The notes under the pieces: model-generated
What the model saw: the letters and a program-made list of their open reading frames with translations, nothing else
Databases searched by the model: none
Told to the model about the DNA's origin: nothing
Assembly (NCBI RefSeq): GCF_003236305.1
Contig: NZ_POTX01000012.1
Location: 1 to 52,361 of the forward strand
From: Micromonospora endophytica
GTDB lineage: Bacteria; Actinomycetota; Actinomycetes; Mycobacteriales; Micromonosporaceae
Reading direction: 5' to 3'
DNA: 52,361 nt
Program-made: the position numbers and the translations under genes
In this document: in pieces, positions 26,593 to 34,710 of the stretch
Layout: each line of letters opens with the position of its first letter
How positions within the stretch are numbered: position 1 is the first letter of the stretch

Positions 26593-27240
26593 ATGCGGCA
26601 CGGCGTGGCGATCTCCATTGACGGGCCGAGCGCCAGTGGCAAGACCAGCCTCGCGTACGCGCTCGCGTCGCGGCTGGGCACACGCGTACTCGACACCGGG
26701 CTGACCTACCGCGCTGTCGCCTACGCCGCATCACGCGGTCCGCTGCCGCCCGACGGCCGCCTCTTCGACGTGCTGCGCCACGAGTTGGCCGCACCGGGGG
26801 CGCGACCGGCCCTCCCGGCTGTCGTTTACCACGGGGAAGACATCACCGACGCCATCTGGTCAGCTGAAGTGGAACAGCAACTACGGTTCATCTCCGCCGA
26901 CCCGGCATGGCGGCGCGACATCACCGACCATCATCGCGCCATCATCGGAGGTCACGAACGCATGATCGTCGTCGGCCGCGACTGCGCGACGACGCTCATG
27001 ACGAACGCCGACTGCCACGTGTTCCTCACCGCCATGGAGGCGGTCCGGCGGGAACGTCGCCGCGCCCAGTACCGGACCCAGCCCGAGCGGGCGGTCAATG
27101 TCGGACCAGTCACCAGGCTCGATGACATCACCCGCGAGCACGTCAGCCGCCAACCGCGCGGCCTCGTCCTGGACACCACATTCCTGCCGACACCCGCGGC
27201 CGTGCGGGCTGTCCTGCACCACCTGGGAGAATGCCGATGA
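26593..27240 (+). CDS. (d)CMP kinase-like P-loop kinase
   Basis: 215 residues. Walker A GPSASGKTS at residues 11-19, followed by LDTGLTYRAVAYAA, YHGEDITDAIW, a VVGRDCATTL segment and LVLDTT. These match the cytidylate kinase order (GPSGxGK, DSGxxYR, GEDVS, GRD, LDST). The NMP-side D-x-x-D-x-x-R-x-x-x-P-L box of housekeeping Cmk is replaced by LDDITREHVSRQPRG, so its acceptor may not be CMP. ATG 26593 has AAGGA 7 nt upstream. Its stop overlaps the start of the ThiL-like gene. Probably a paralogue with a specialised substrate, since housekeeping cmk is normally in a different setting. Confidence 0.8.
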   Translation: MRHGVAISIDGPSASGKTSLAYALASRLGTRVLDTGLTYRAVAYAASRGPLPPDGRLFDVLRHELAAPGARPALPAVVYHGEDITDAIWSAEVEQQLRFISADPAWRRDITDHHRAIIGGHERMIVVGRDCATTLMTNADCHVFLTAMEAVRRERRRAQYRTQPERAVNVGPVTRLDDITREHVSRQPRGLVLDTTFLPTPAAVRAVLHHLGECR

Positions 27241-28352
27241 CCTCCGCCACCAGCCACTCCGACGAACCGACGCGGGTCGCGAAGCTCGTCGGGGCCTTCC
27301 TCTCCGGGCAGTCCGGGGCCGTCCTCGGCGACGGCCCGCACGCCACCCTGACCGCGGGCGCCGACTCGACCGACGACTGCGCGATCTACGACCTCGACGG
27401 TCCGGTCACTCTCGTGGTCGGATCCGACTACGTCCGCGGCGCCAAATTCGCCCTGTACGAGCAGGGTCTGCTGACGAACTTCGACATCGGCTACTACGTG
27501 GTGGCCGCCAATCTGAGCGACATCGCCGCGATGGGTGCCGCACCCATCGGAGTCCTCACCGTGGTCCGCTACCCGCACGACCTCGACGATGACGGGTTTC
27601 TCGACATCATGGCCGGTATCCACCGGGCCTGCACGGATTCCGGCACGCTCAATGTCGGCGGCGACATCGGCAACGCCGAACGTATCGTGCTGTCCGGATC
27701 CGCCATCGGCATCTGCCGCACCGGAACCGCTCTCACCCGACGCGGAGCCCGGCCCGGCGACCATCTCTGCGTCACCGGCCCGTGCGGGATCCTGGGCGCG
27801 GCGGTCGCCTACTTTCCCAAGCGGCACGCCAACGGCTGGACCTTGCCGGAGCACCTGGAACAGGACCTCCTGGCGGGTTGGCGTCGGCCGCGCGCGCGGG
27901 TGGCCGAGGGCCGGCTGCTCTGCACCGGCGGCTACGCCACCGCCTGTCAGGACACCTCCGACGGACTCAAGGCCACCATCGAACAACTCGCCGCCGCCAG
28001 TGGGGTCGGCTTCGACGTCGCCGAGGACGACATCGCGATCCATCCGGCCGTCAGCGCGGTCGCCAAACTCATCGGGTCCGACGACATCACCCTCGCGATG
28101 AGTGCCTCGGCAGACTTCCAGTTGGCTTTCACCGTCCCCGCCGACCGGCTCGACGCGTGCCGGGACGCCTTCGCGCGCAGCGGCCTGACCTTCGACGTCA
28201 TCGGCCGTGCCACCCCACCGGAGACCGGGGTGGCCTTCACCGGCCGCGACGGCACCCGCCACGCCCTGCCCGGCGTCGCGTGGAAACACCAGGCGAGCGA
28301 CGTCAGCGGCCTCGTCGCCGGCGTCACCGCGGCGACCACCGCCACGCCGTGA
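27237..28352 (+). CDS. ThiL/AIR-synthase-related ATP-dependent kinase-like protein
   Basis: 371 residues with the PurM/ThiL two-domain fold. Conserved thiamine-monophosphate-kinase landmarks are present: VVAANLSDIAAMGAAPIGVL, a GGDIGN segment (GGDT in ThiL), TRRGARPGDHLCVTGPCG and a QDTSDGL segment. Others differ: GDDCA is TDDCA, and the SGGEDYEL box is replaced by SASADFQL. The ATP/Mg Asp residues are largely kept while the substrate side has changed, pointing to a kinase acting on something other than thiamine phosphate. ATG 27237 (or 27231) overlaps the kinase stop, and its own stop overlaps the methyltransferase GTG. Confidence 0.78.
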   Translation: MTSATSHSDEPTRVAKLVGAFLSGQSGAVLGDGPHATLTAGADSTDDCAIYDLDGPVTLVVGSDYVRGAKFALYEQGLLTNFDIGYYVVAANLSDIAAMGAAPIGVLTVVRYPHDLDDDGFLDIMAGIHRACTDSGTLNVGGDIGNAERIVLSGSAIGICRTGTALTRRGARPGDHLCVTGPCGILGAAVAYFPKRHANGWTLPEHLEQDLLAGWRRPRARVAEGRLLCTGGYATACQDTSDGLKATIEQLAAASGVGFDVAEDDIAIHPAVSAVAKLIGSDDITLAMSASADFQLAFTVPADRLDACRDAFARSGLTFDVIGRATPPETGVAFTGRDGTRHALPGVAWKHQASDVSGLVAGVTAATTATP

Positions 28353-28975
28353 CCGCCACCACCGCGGTCTGGGAGGGGACCGCCCAGGTCCGCCGGTCCT
28401 ACGCCACGCTCGTCGAGCACTACACCGCGATGACCGTCAGCTACCGCCGATTCCCTGGACTCCAGCAGGAGCTGGAGACGTTCCTGGGCTCGCTGCCGGA
28501 CGGTCCTGTGCTGGATCTCGGCTGCGGAGCCGGCCGGGACGCACAGCTGACCGCGGCGACCGGCAGGACCGTCATCCTCGCCGACGTCACCCTCGAACTG
28601 CTCACCGTGACAGCGGCACGACTGGGGACGCGCAGTGCCGTCTGCGGCGACGCCCTGGCGCTGCCGTTGCGGTCCGACCGCTTCGCCGGCATCATCGCCA
28701 GCGGTGTCCTGCTGCACCTGCCCAAGCCCTACACCGCCGCGGCGCTCGCCGGCATCCGGCGTACCCTCATGCCCGGTGGCAAGGCGCTGGTCAGCATGAA
28801 GCACGGCGGCCAGGACGGATGGCGCAGCACTGACGACTTTCCCGCACCCCGCTGGTTCACCTACTTCGCCCCCGCGGAGTTCGCCGACGTCTGTCGCGCG
28901 GTGGGGTTGCGGGTGACGCAGCTGGACAAGAGCGCACGCAAGGACTGGTTCACCGCCACGACCGTACGACCCTGA
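28349..28975 (+). CDS. Class I SAM-dependent methyltransferase
   Basis: 208 residues, Rossmann methyltransferase. Motif I is VLDLGCGAGRDAQLTA, motif II has VILADVT, motif IV is DRFAGIIASGVLLHLPKP, and RTLMPGGKALVSMKHGG follows. Similar small methyltransferases modify metabolites, tRNA bases or proteins; none of the substrate determinants is recognisable. GTG 28349 overlaps the preceding stop by 4 nt. It ends the coupled trio of kinase, ThiL-like protein and methyltransferase. Confidence 0.85.
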   Translation: MTATTAVWEGTAQVRRSYATLVEHYTAMTVSYRRFPGLQQELETFLGSLPDGPVLDLGCGAGRDAQLTAATGRTVILADVTLELLTVTAARLGTRSAVCGDALALPLRSDRFAGIIASGVLLHLPKPYTAAALAGIRRTLMPGGKALVSMKHGGQDGWRSTDDFPAPRWFTYFAPAEFADVCRAVGLRVTQLDKSARKDWFTATTVRP

Positions 28976-28987
28976 ACGCTCTGCACT

Positions 28988-29011
28988 CACCCGGTCAGAT
29001 CAGATCGGGTG
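28988..29011. terminator. Weak hairpin between convergent genes
   Basis: CACCCG (28988-28993) pairs with CGGGTG (29006-29011) around a 12-nt loop, in the 19-nt gap between the methyltransferase stop and the monooxygenase stop. It slightly overlaps the end of the monooxygenase gene. Possible shared terminator. Confidence 0.35.
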
Positions 29012-30608
29012 CGCAGCGGTGGTGACCGCAGGACGCGGCGCCGAACCACCGGGTGACCGTGTCGCGAAGATCGTCCACCTCGGTGCTGTCGGGTCGGTGG
29101 GTGGACGAAGCCCAGGCCACATAGCAGTCCGGGCGCAGCAGGAGCGCCGACGGCGGCTCGTCGCCCGCCTCGGGTTCTGCGGCTGGCGGCGCGAGGGGCT
29201 CCGTGCGGACGATGTCGATGCGGTCGCGCCAGTCGGACAGGGCTTCCGCGAAGACGTCGGCCGGCGTCATGTCCACCAACAGGGGGCGTGCGGAATGGGT
29301 CAGTTCCGCGATCCGCGCCGAGCCGGCCGGGGTCTGTACGGTCAGTTCCGGGCTGAACCTTCCGGCGAGGGAATGTGCGGATGCCGGTCCCATGTCGTAG
29401 CGCATGTCGGCTCCGGCCGTGAGGTGGGCCAGCCGAGCCACCACCGCCGGGTCGGTCAGGAGTTCGCTGAAGAGTTCGCGTAGTCCGGTGACGTCACTGC
29501 CGGGTGCGATGAGCGCGGCCTGGGCCCTTGCGTTGACGATCATGCGTTCCGCGGCGGGCCGCCGCTCGGCCTCGAAGGAGTCGAGCAGGCCGGCCGGGGC
29601 GTTGCCGTGAATGGTCGATGCCAACTTCCAGCCCAGGTTGACGGCGTCCTGTAGGCCGAGGTTGAGCCCTGGCCCGCCACTGGTGGCACCGAACACGTGG
29701 GCGGCGTCGCCGATGAGGAAAACCCGCCGATCCGCGTATCGCGTGGCTACCCGGGTGTGTCCACCCGTCATCCGCCGGAGTACGTGCGGGCCAGAACCGT
29801 CGGGCTGCTGGAGCGGCACCTCGACGCCGAGTACGCGTTGGATGCTGTCGCCCAGTTCGGCAAGGGTCATCGGTCCGACCGGTGCGGGTTGGTCCCATTC
29901 GGTGGTGGTGATCAGGGGTGGCTGTCCGGGCAGCGGCGCGTAGGAGAACCCGCCGTGCTCGGTGCGGTGTGGCAGGAACGGCGGCACCGCACCGTGCCCA
30001 GGCACCTGGAGTGCGCCGGAGCCGGGGTCGATCCAGCCCGGGGACACCATGACGTGCGCCGATCGGACCGTCATCCGGTCGTGGTGGACACCCGGGAACT
30101 CGATTCCGGCGAGCTTGCGGGTGGCACTGTGCGCACCGTCGGCACCCACGACGAAACGGGTACGCAGTTCGTATCCGTCCTCGGCGGTGGCGATCCGCAG
30201 CGTGACTCCCTGCGCGTCCTGGGACAGACCGACGAGTTCGTGGCCGCGTCTGATCCGTACGCCCAACTGGACAGCGCGCTCCGCGAGGGTCTCCTCGATC
30301 TTCTGCTGGGTGGCCGGCAGGGTGTACACCGGGCTCCAGGTGAGCAGGCTGAGGTCGAGGCCCAGACCGCCGAACATGAAGTACGTGGAGTTCGGCGCGG
30401 GGGCTGCGGTGCTTCCGGTCAGCCGTTCGTGCAGCCCGCGGTGATCGATCACTCGGACCACCTGTCCGAGCAGGCCGTTCGCCTTGGGGTGCGGGTTCGG
30501 CTCGTCCCGTTGTTCCAGTACCACCGGCTGCACGCCGGCAAGAGCCAGCTCGCAAGCCAGCATCAGTCCGGTGGGGCCGGCCCCCACGATGACGACGTCA
30601 ACGGACAC
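28995..30608 (-). CDS. FAD-dependent monooxygenase (aromatic hydroxylase type)
   Basis: 537 residues of the PHBH-like class A flavoprotein family. GxGxxG in VDVVIVGAGPTGLMLACELA (residues 3-22), the DG motif VVGADGAHSATRKLAG, the GD motif RVFLIGDAAHVFGATSGGPGLNLGLQDAVNLGWKLA, and a C-terminal thioredoxin-like tail (RPDCYVAWA) are all present. These enzymes hydroxylate phenols, polyketides or antibiotics such as rifampicin and tetracycline. GTG 30608 is chosen because AGGAGG sits 7 nt upstream; the longer frame reads through two operator palindromes. No regulator gene lies beside it. Confidence 0.9.
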   Translation of the reverse strand: MSVDVVIVGAGPTGLMLACELALAGVQPVVLEQRDEPNPHPKANGLLGQVVRVIDHRGLHERLTGSTAAPAPNSTYFMFGGLGLDLSLLTWSPVYTLPATQQKIEETLAERAVQLGVRIRRGHELVGLSQDAQGVTLRIATAEDGYELRTRFVVGADGAHSATRKLAGIEFPGVHHDRMTVRSAHVMVSPGWIDPGSGALQVPGHGAVPPFLPHRTEHGGFSYAPLPGQPPLITTTEWDQPAPVGPMTLAELGDSIQRVLGVEVPLQQPDGSGPHVLRRMTGGHTRVATRYADRRVFLIGDAAHVFGATSGGPGLNLGLQDAVNLGWKLASTIHGNAPAGLLDSFEAERRPAAERMIVNARAQAALIAPGSDVTGLRELFSELLTDPAVVARLAHLTAGADMRYDMGPASAHSLAGRFSPELTVQTPAGSARIAELTHSARPLLVDMTPADVFAEALSDWRDRIDIVRTEPLAPPAAEPEAGDEPPSALLLRPDCYVAWASSTHRPDSTEVDDLRDTVTRWFGAASCGHHRCAPDLI

Positions 30609-30673
30609 GCGAATGCCTCCTGTTTCTGGTGTGGCGAGATCGCCTGACGACGGGGCCAGCCTAGGCAAAAAAG

Positions 30674-30704
30674 TTGCGCGCACGCAAGTCTGCGCGAGCG
30701 CAGA
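30674..30704 (-). promoter_or_regulatory. Two palindromic operators upstream of the FAD monooxygenase
   Basis: TTGCGCGCACGCAA (30674-30687) and TCTGCGCGAGCGCAGA (30689-30704) are adjacent near-perfect palindromes, 66 to 96 nt before the GTG start. The layout is that of TetR- or MarR-family sites. The usual divergent regulator gene is absent; the sequence beyond is decayed. Confidence 0.65.
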
Positions 30705-30716
30705 TTGTTGCTCCAG

Positions 30717-31181
30717 TCATCAGATGTACCCGTGGTGGGGCGGCAGCGGCTGGGCACCTGCGCGATTTCACCATTCAGATGCCGCTGCGCGACAAGGACG
30801 CGAACGGGCGGGGCGGCAAGCGCGCGCGGGCCTGAGGAGAGCCGCTGGGGCCGGCACGCCGGCTCCGACGTCGGGCTGCGCCGGTCGACGGTCGCCCGGC
30901 AGTGGACCCCTACCTGCGCCCGCAGGGGAACGGCAACAAGACCGTAGCGCTTTTAGAGCCATCGATGTTAACGTTCGCATGGATTCCCTGGATGGCAGGC
31001 GGGGGCCGCGACCACGCGGATGTGCCCGCCACATCGGCGACCCGGCGCTTCGGCTCGCTCGGCCGCGCCAGGATGCGCCAGCTGCCGCGCGACCGCGCCC
31101 CGGGCAAAATCATCAGATGTGTTCACGCGTGCTGATCGCCTCTGCGGCAGCCCCGGTGCGGATATTTCGGCGAACGGGACG
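30717..31181. other. Decayed intergenic region with two identical palindromes
   Basis: About 460 bp without an intact gene. TCATCAGATGT occurs exactly at 30717-30727 and 31110-31120, flanking the region. Both resemble the fucose-locus operator ACRTC-N-GAYGT. Between them is a beta-galactosidase relic (30902-30943) and an AT-rich patch CGATGTTAACGTTCGC (about 30961-30976) that could be an old promoter or operator. This looks like the remains of a lost sugar-utilisation gene. Confidence 0.45.
30902..30943 (+). pseudogene. Relic of a GH2 beta-galactosidase (small-chain segment)
   Basis: The frame reads VDPYLRPQGNGNKT, which closely matches the PYIRPQENGNRT-type segment at the start of the C-terminal domain of GH2 beta-galactosidases. 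Upstream (VDGRPA) and downstream the frame loses all similarity, and no start codon, ribosome binding site or catalytic domain is near. Only 14 residues support the call, but the motif is distinctive for this family. Confidence 0.45.
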
Positions 31182-31218
31182 TTGACGTTACATGGCGGTT
31201 ACCCCTAACGTCTGATGT
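31182..31218 (+). promoter_or_regulatory. Promoter and fucose operator of the GH29 gene
   Basis: TTGACG (31182-31187) and TAACGT (31206-31211), spacer 18. The palindrome ACGTCTGATGT (31208-31218) overlaps the -10 and start point. The same ACRTC-N-GAYGT form occurs at 40392-40402 and 43148-43158, so it is a good candidate for the site of the FadR-type regulator at 39612-40304. Confidence 0.65.
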
Positions 31219-31279
31219 CTGAGGCACGTGAGCTCCACCACCACCACACCCCCCGCCACCGTGTTTTGGAGGGATCGTC

Positions 31280-33547
31280 ATGTCCCGTCCCCCTGTCTCC
31301 CGTCGTACGCTGCTGACTGCCCTCGGCGCGGGTGGGGCCGCCGCCGCGGTCGGAGTCGGCGCCGGCGGCGTCATCCGCCCGCTACCGGCCCACGCCGCCA
31401 TCCCCGGCCCGTCCAACTACACCGAGAGTTGGGCGTCGGTCGGCCAGCACCCGGCCGCGGCCGAGTGGTTCCAGGACGCCAAGTTCGGCATCTACTACCA
31501 CTGGGGCGTCTTCAGCGTCCCGGCGTTCGCCAACGAGTGGTACCCGCGCAACATGTACAACGCCGGATCGGGCGAGAACAACCACCACCGCAACACGTAC
31601 GGCGAGCCGTCGGCCTGGCCGTACCACAACTTCATCAACGGTGCGAACGACCGCTCGGGCCGGTTCGTGCAGTTCGCCCCCCGGTTGCGTTCGGCCGGCG
31701 GCAACTTCGACCCGAACGAGTGGGCGCAGCTCTTCGTCGACGCCGGGGCGAAGTTCGCCGGCCCGGTGGCCGAGCACCACGACGGCTTCTCCATGTGGAA
31801 CAGCCAGGTCAACGAGTGGAACTCGGTGGCTCGCGGCCCCCGGCTGGACCTGCTGAAACTGCACACCGACGCGATCCGGGCCCGGGGCCTCAAGGTCCTG
31901 GTCGCGATGCACCACGCCTTCAACTTCACCGGCTTCTACCAGTGGGCGCCGCAGCAGTCCGACCCGAGCCTGCGCAAGCTCTACGGGCAGCTGGGCACCG
32001 CCGCGGAGGAGCAGCTCTGGTACGACAAGCTCCGGGAGATCATCGACCAGTCCCAGCCGGACATCATCTGGCAGGACTTCGACCTGCACCGGATCAGCGA
32101 GGCGCAGCGACTGCGCTTCCTGGCGTACTACTACAACCGTGCGGTGGCCTGGGACAAGGAGGTCGTCGCGACCTACAAGGACGGCCTGGAGCGCGGCGGC
32201 GCGGTCTACGACTACGAGCGCGGCGGTCCGGCCGAGCTGCGTGAGCCCTACTGGCTCACCGACGACAGCATCAGCAGCTCCAGCTGGTGCTACACGGTCG
32301 GGATCGGCTACTACACGCTCAACCAGATGCTGCACTCGCTGATCGACCGGGTGAGCAAGAACGGCAACATGGTGCTCAACATCGCGCCGATGGCCGACGG
32401 CACCATCCCGGCCGGGCAGCAGACGCTCCTGCGCAGCATCGGTGACTACCTGCGGCGCTTCGGTGAGTCGATCTACTCCACCCGGGCCTGGACCACCTTC
32501 GGGGAGGGGCCGACCCGGATGGGCGGCGGCTACTTCGTCGCGCCGGTCGCCGGCAACGCGCAGGACATCCGGTTCACCCGCAGCAAGGACAACCGCGTGC
32601 TGTACGCGACGATCCTCGGTTGGCCGGGCAGCTCGGTGAACATCACCACCCTCTCGTCGAACCGGATCAACCTCAGCTCCCTGACGGGCGTGCAGCTGCT
32701 CGACAACACCGCCGGCAGCTACGTCAACCTGCCGAACCGCACCCAGGACGCCAGCGGACTGCGGATCACCCTGCCTTCGGCGAGCGCGCCGTTCAGCGCG
32801 CCGGCGTACGTGGTGAAGCTGACCTTCAACGGGCCGATCCCGACCCTCGGCGGCGGAACCTCGGTCTCGCCTGTGGTCAGCGTCTACCAGAACACCGGCT
32901 ACGACAGCGGTGCCAACCTCTCGATCGGCAGCTACACCGCGGCGCAGTTGCAGTCCGCCGGGATCGGGCTGCGGAGCATCTCGTCGGTCCGGGTCACCGC
33001 CGGTCACCAGCTTGTCGGGTACGCCAACGACAACTTCTCCGGCACCAGCTGGACGTTCAACTCCGACAACAGCGACCTGCGCAACACCGGCAACAACGAC
33101 GCCATCGCCTCGCTGCGGGTCACCTTCAACCCGAGCACGTACCTGCGGATCACGAACGTGACCAACGGACTGGCGCTGGACAGCGGCGGCAACGTCGCCT
33201 CCGGCTCGCCGCTGAAGCAGTGGACCTGGGACAGCAACAGCAACCTTCAGTGGCAGATCGTCGACCTGGGCACCGGCTACTACCGGATCGTCAACCGGAC
33301 CAACGGCATGGTCATCGACGGCTTCGGCCAGACCGGCAACGGCGCGGCGGCGCAACAGGCGGCGTGGAACGGCAGCAACAACCAACAGTGGCAGATCACC
33401 GACCAGGGCAACCGCCGGTACCGGATCACCAACCGGGGCACCGGGCTGGTGCTCGACGGCGGTGGTCAGGTCGCCTCCGGCTCCACGGTCAAGCAGTGGA
33501 GCTGGGACGGCAACACCAACCTGATGTGGAACATCACCACCGCCTGA
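31280..33547 (+). CDS. Secreted alpha-L-fucosidase GH29 with crystallin and ricin-type domains
   Basis: 755 residues. Twin-arginine signal peptide (Arg8-Arg9 in SRRTLLTALG, cleavage near AHA-AIP). The GH29 barrel follows, with FGIYYHWG, the substrate-pocket segment EHHDGFSMWNS, and IIWQDFD, in which Asp266 or Asp268 is the likely nucleophile. From about 533 to 616 there is a beta/gamma-crystallin-type domain (VSVYQNTGYDSG, then ISSVRVTAGHQLVGY), and from 617 to the end a ricin-B lectin domain with repeated Q-W motifs (NLQWQI, NQQWQI). It would cleave fucose from glycans outside the cell and bind them by its C-terminal modules. RBS TGGAGGG before ATG 31280. Confidence 0.92.
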   Translation: MSRPPVSRRTLLTALGAGGAAAAVGVGAGGVIRPLPAHAAIPGPSNYTESWASVGQHPAAAEWFQDAKFGIYYHWGVFSVPAFANEWYPRNMYNAGSGENNHHRNTYGEPSAWPYHNFINGANDRSGRFVQFAPRLRSAGGNFDPNEWAQLFVDAGAKFAGPVAEHHDGFSMWNSQVNEWNSVARGPRLDLLKLHTDAIRARGLKVLVAMHHAFNFTGFYQWAPQQSDPSLRKLYGQLGTAAEEQLWYDKLREIIDQSQPDIIWQDFDLHRISEAQRLRFLAYYYNRAVAWDKEVVATYKDGLERGGAVYDYERGGPAELREPYWLTDDSISSSSWCYTVGIGYYTLNQMLHSLIDRVSKNGNMVLNIAPMADGTIPAGQQTLLRSIGDYLRRFGESIYSTRAWTTFGEGPTRMGGGYFVAPVAGNAQDIRFTRSKDNRVLYATILGWPGSSVNITTLSSNRINLSSLTGVQLLDNTAGSYVNLPNRTQDASGLRITLPSASAPFSAPAYVVKLTFNGPIPTLGGGTSVSPVVSVYQNTGYDSGANLSIGSYTAAQLQSAGIGLRSISSVRVTAGHQLVGYANDNFSGTSWTFNSDNSDLRNTGNNDAIASLRVTFNPSTYLRITNVTNGLALDSGGNVASGSPLKQWTWDSNSNLQWQIVDLGTGYYRIVNRTNGMVIDGFGQTGNGAAAQQAAWNGSNNQQWQITDQGNRRYRITNRGTGLVLDGGGQVASGSTVKQWSWDGNTNLMWNITTA

Positions 33548-33564
33548 ACCTTCGCTAACACCTC

Positions 33565-33607
33565 CGACGCGTGCGTCGCCGTGATCCCTCACGGCGGGCA
33601 CGCGTCG
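33565..33607 (+). terminator. Long hairpin after the GH29 gene
   Basis: CGACGCGTG (33565-33573) pairs with CACGCGTCG (33599-33607), and inside it CGCCGTGA pairs with TCACGGCG around a TCCC loop. No T-run follows. It lies between GH29 and the binding-protein gene and may reduce, rather than stop, transcription into the importer. Confidence 0.7.
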
Positions 33608-33639
33608 GATCACTTCCCGGGATATATGGAGGAAGATCG

Positions 33640-34710
33640 ATGAAAAGAAACACGCTGACGAGCATCGGGCTCACCGTGCTGCTCGGCGCGTCGGCCACTT
33701 TCGCGGCCGGTTGCGGCGACGACGCGACAAGCGGGACCGGAGCGAACGGGTCCCAGCCCGTCATCGGGGTGGACTACCCGCGCTCCGACACGGACTTCTG
33801 GAACTCGTACATCAAGTACACCCCACAGTTCGGCGACGAGCTGGGGGTCGAGCTGAAGACCACCAACTCGCAGAACGACATCGCCAACCTCATCTCGAAC
33901 GCGCAGACCTTCATCAGCCAGGGCGTCAAGGGCGTGGTGATGGCACCTCAGGACACCGCGGCCATCGCACCGACCCTGTCCCAGCTGGAGAGCAAGAACA
34001 TCCCGGTGGTCACCATCGACACCCGGCCGGACACCGGCAAGGTGTTCATGGTCGTCCGCGCCGACAACCGCGCCTACGGCACCAAGGCGTGCCAGTTCCT
34101 CGGCACCAAGCTCGGCGGCAAGGGCAAGGTCGTCATGCTCCAGGGCGGTCTGGACTCGATCAACGGTCGGGACCGCACCGAGGCGTTCAACGAGTGCATG
34201 CAGCAGAACTTCCCCGACATCACCGTCTTCGGCGAGGCCACCGACTGGAAGGCCGACGTGGCGGCGTCGAAGCTGCAGACCCGGTTCGCCTCCGACCCGG
34301 ACATCAAGGGCATCTACATGCAGTCGTCGTTCGCGCTGTCGGGGACGTTGCAGATCCTCAAGCAGCGAGGGCTGCAGGTGCCGCCGACCGACCCCAAGCA
34401 CGTCTTCGTCGTCTCCAACGACGGCATCCCGGAGGAACTGAAGAACATCGGCGAGGGCCTGATCGACGCCACCGTCAGCCAGCCGGCCGACCTGTACGCC
34501 AAGCACGGCCTGGAGTATGCGAAGGCGGCTATCGAAGGCAAGACGTTCCAGCCCGGACCGACCGCGCACGGCAGCAACATCATCCAGGTCCGCGAGGGGC
34601 TGCTGGAGGACCAGCTGCCCGCACCGCTGGTGACGTTGGACGGCGCGCCGATCGCGGGTGAGCCCACCCTGAAGTTCGACGACGCGTCCCTCTGGGGCAA
34701 CAACGCATGA
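33640..34710 (+). CDS. Sugar ABC transporter substrate-binding lipoprotein (CUT2, RbsB-like)
   Basis: 356 residues. Lipobox FAAGC (Cys25), then the periplasmic binding protein family 4 fold: IGVDYPRSDTDFWNSYI, IANLISNAQTFISQGVKGVVMAPQDTAAIAPTL, IPVVTIDTRPD, KVVMLQGGLDSINGRDRTEAFNE. CUT2 importers carry monosaccharides; the L-fucose catabolic genes that follow make L-fucose the likely ligand. RBS GGAGGAAG before ATG 33640. Stop overlaps the ATPase gene by 4 nt. Confidence 0.9.
   Translation: MKRNTLTSIGLTVLLGASATFAAGCGDDATSGTGANGSQPVIGVDYPRSDTDFWNSYIKYTPQFGDELGVELKTTNSQNDIANLISNAQTFISQGVKGVVMAPQDTAAIAPTLSQLESKNIPVVTIDTRPDTGKVFMVVRADNRAYGTKACQFLGTKLGGKGKVVMLQGGLDSINGRDRTEAFNECMQQNFPDITVFGEATDWKADVAASKLQTRFASDPDIKGIYMQSSFALSGTLQILKQRGLQVPPTDPKHVFVVSNDGIPEELKNIGEGLIDATVSQPADLYAKHGLEYAKAAIEGKTFQPGPTAHGSNIIQVREGLLEDQLPAPLVTLDGAPIAGEPTLKFDDASLWGNNA

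Noticed and set aside
28995..30683. Longer start of the FAD monooxygenase at 30683
   Set aside because: The extension reads through the operator palindromes, while AGGAGG precedes GTG 30608 and the flavin-binding strand begins right after it.
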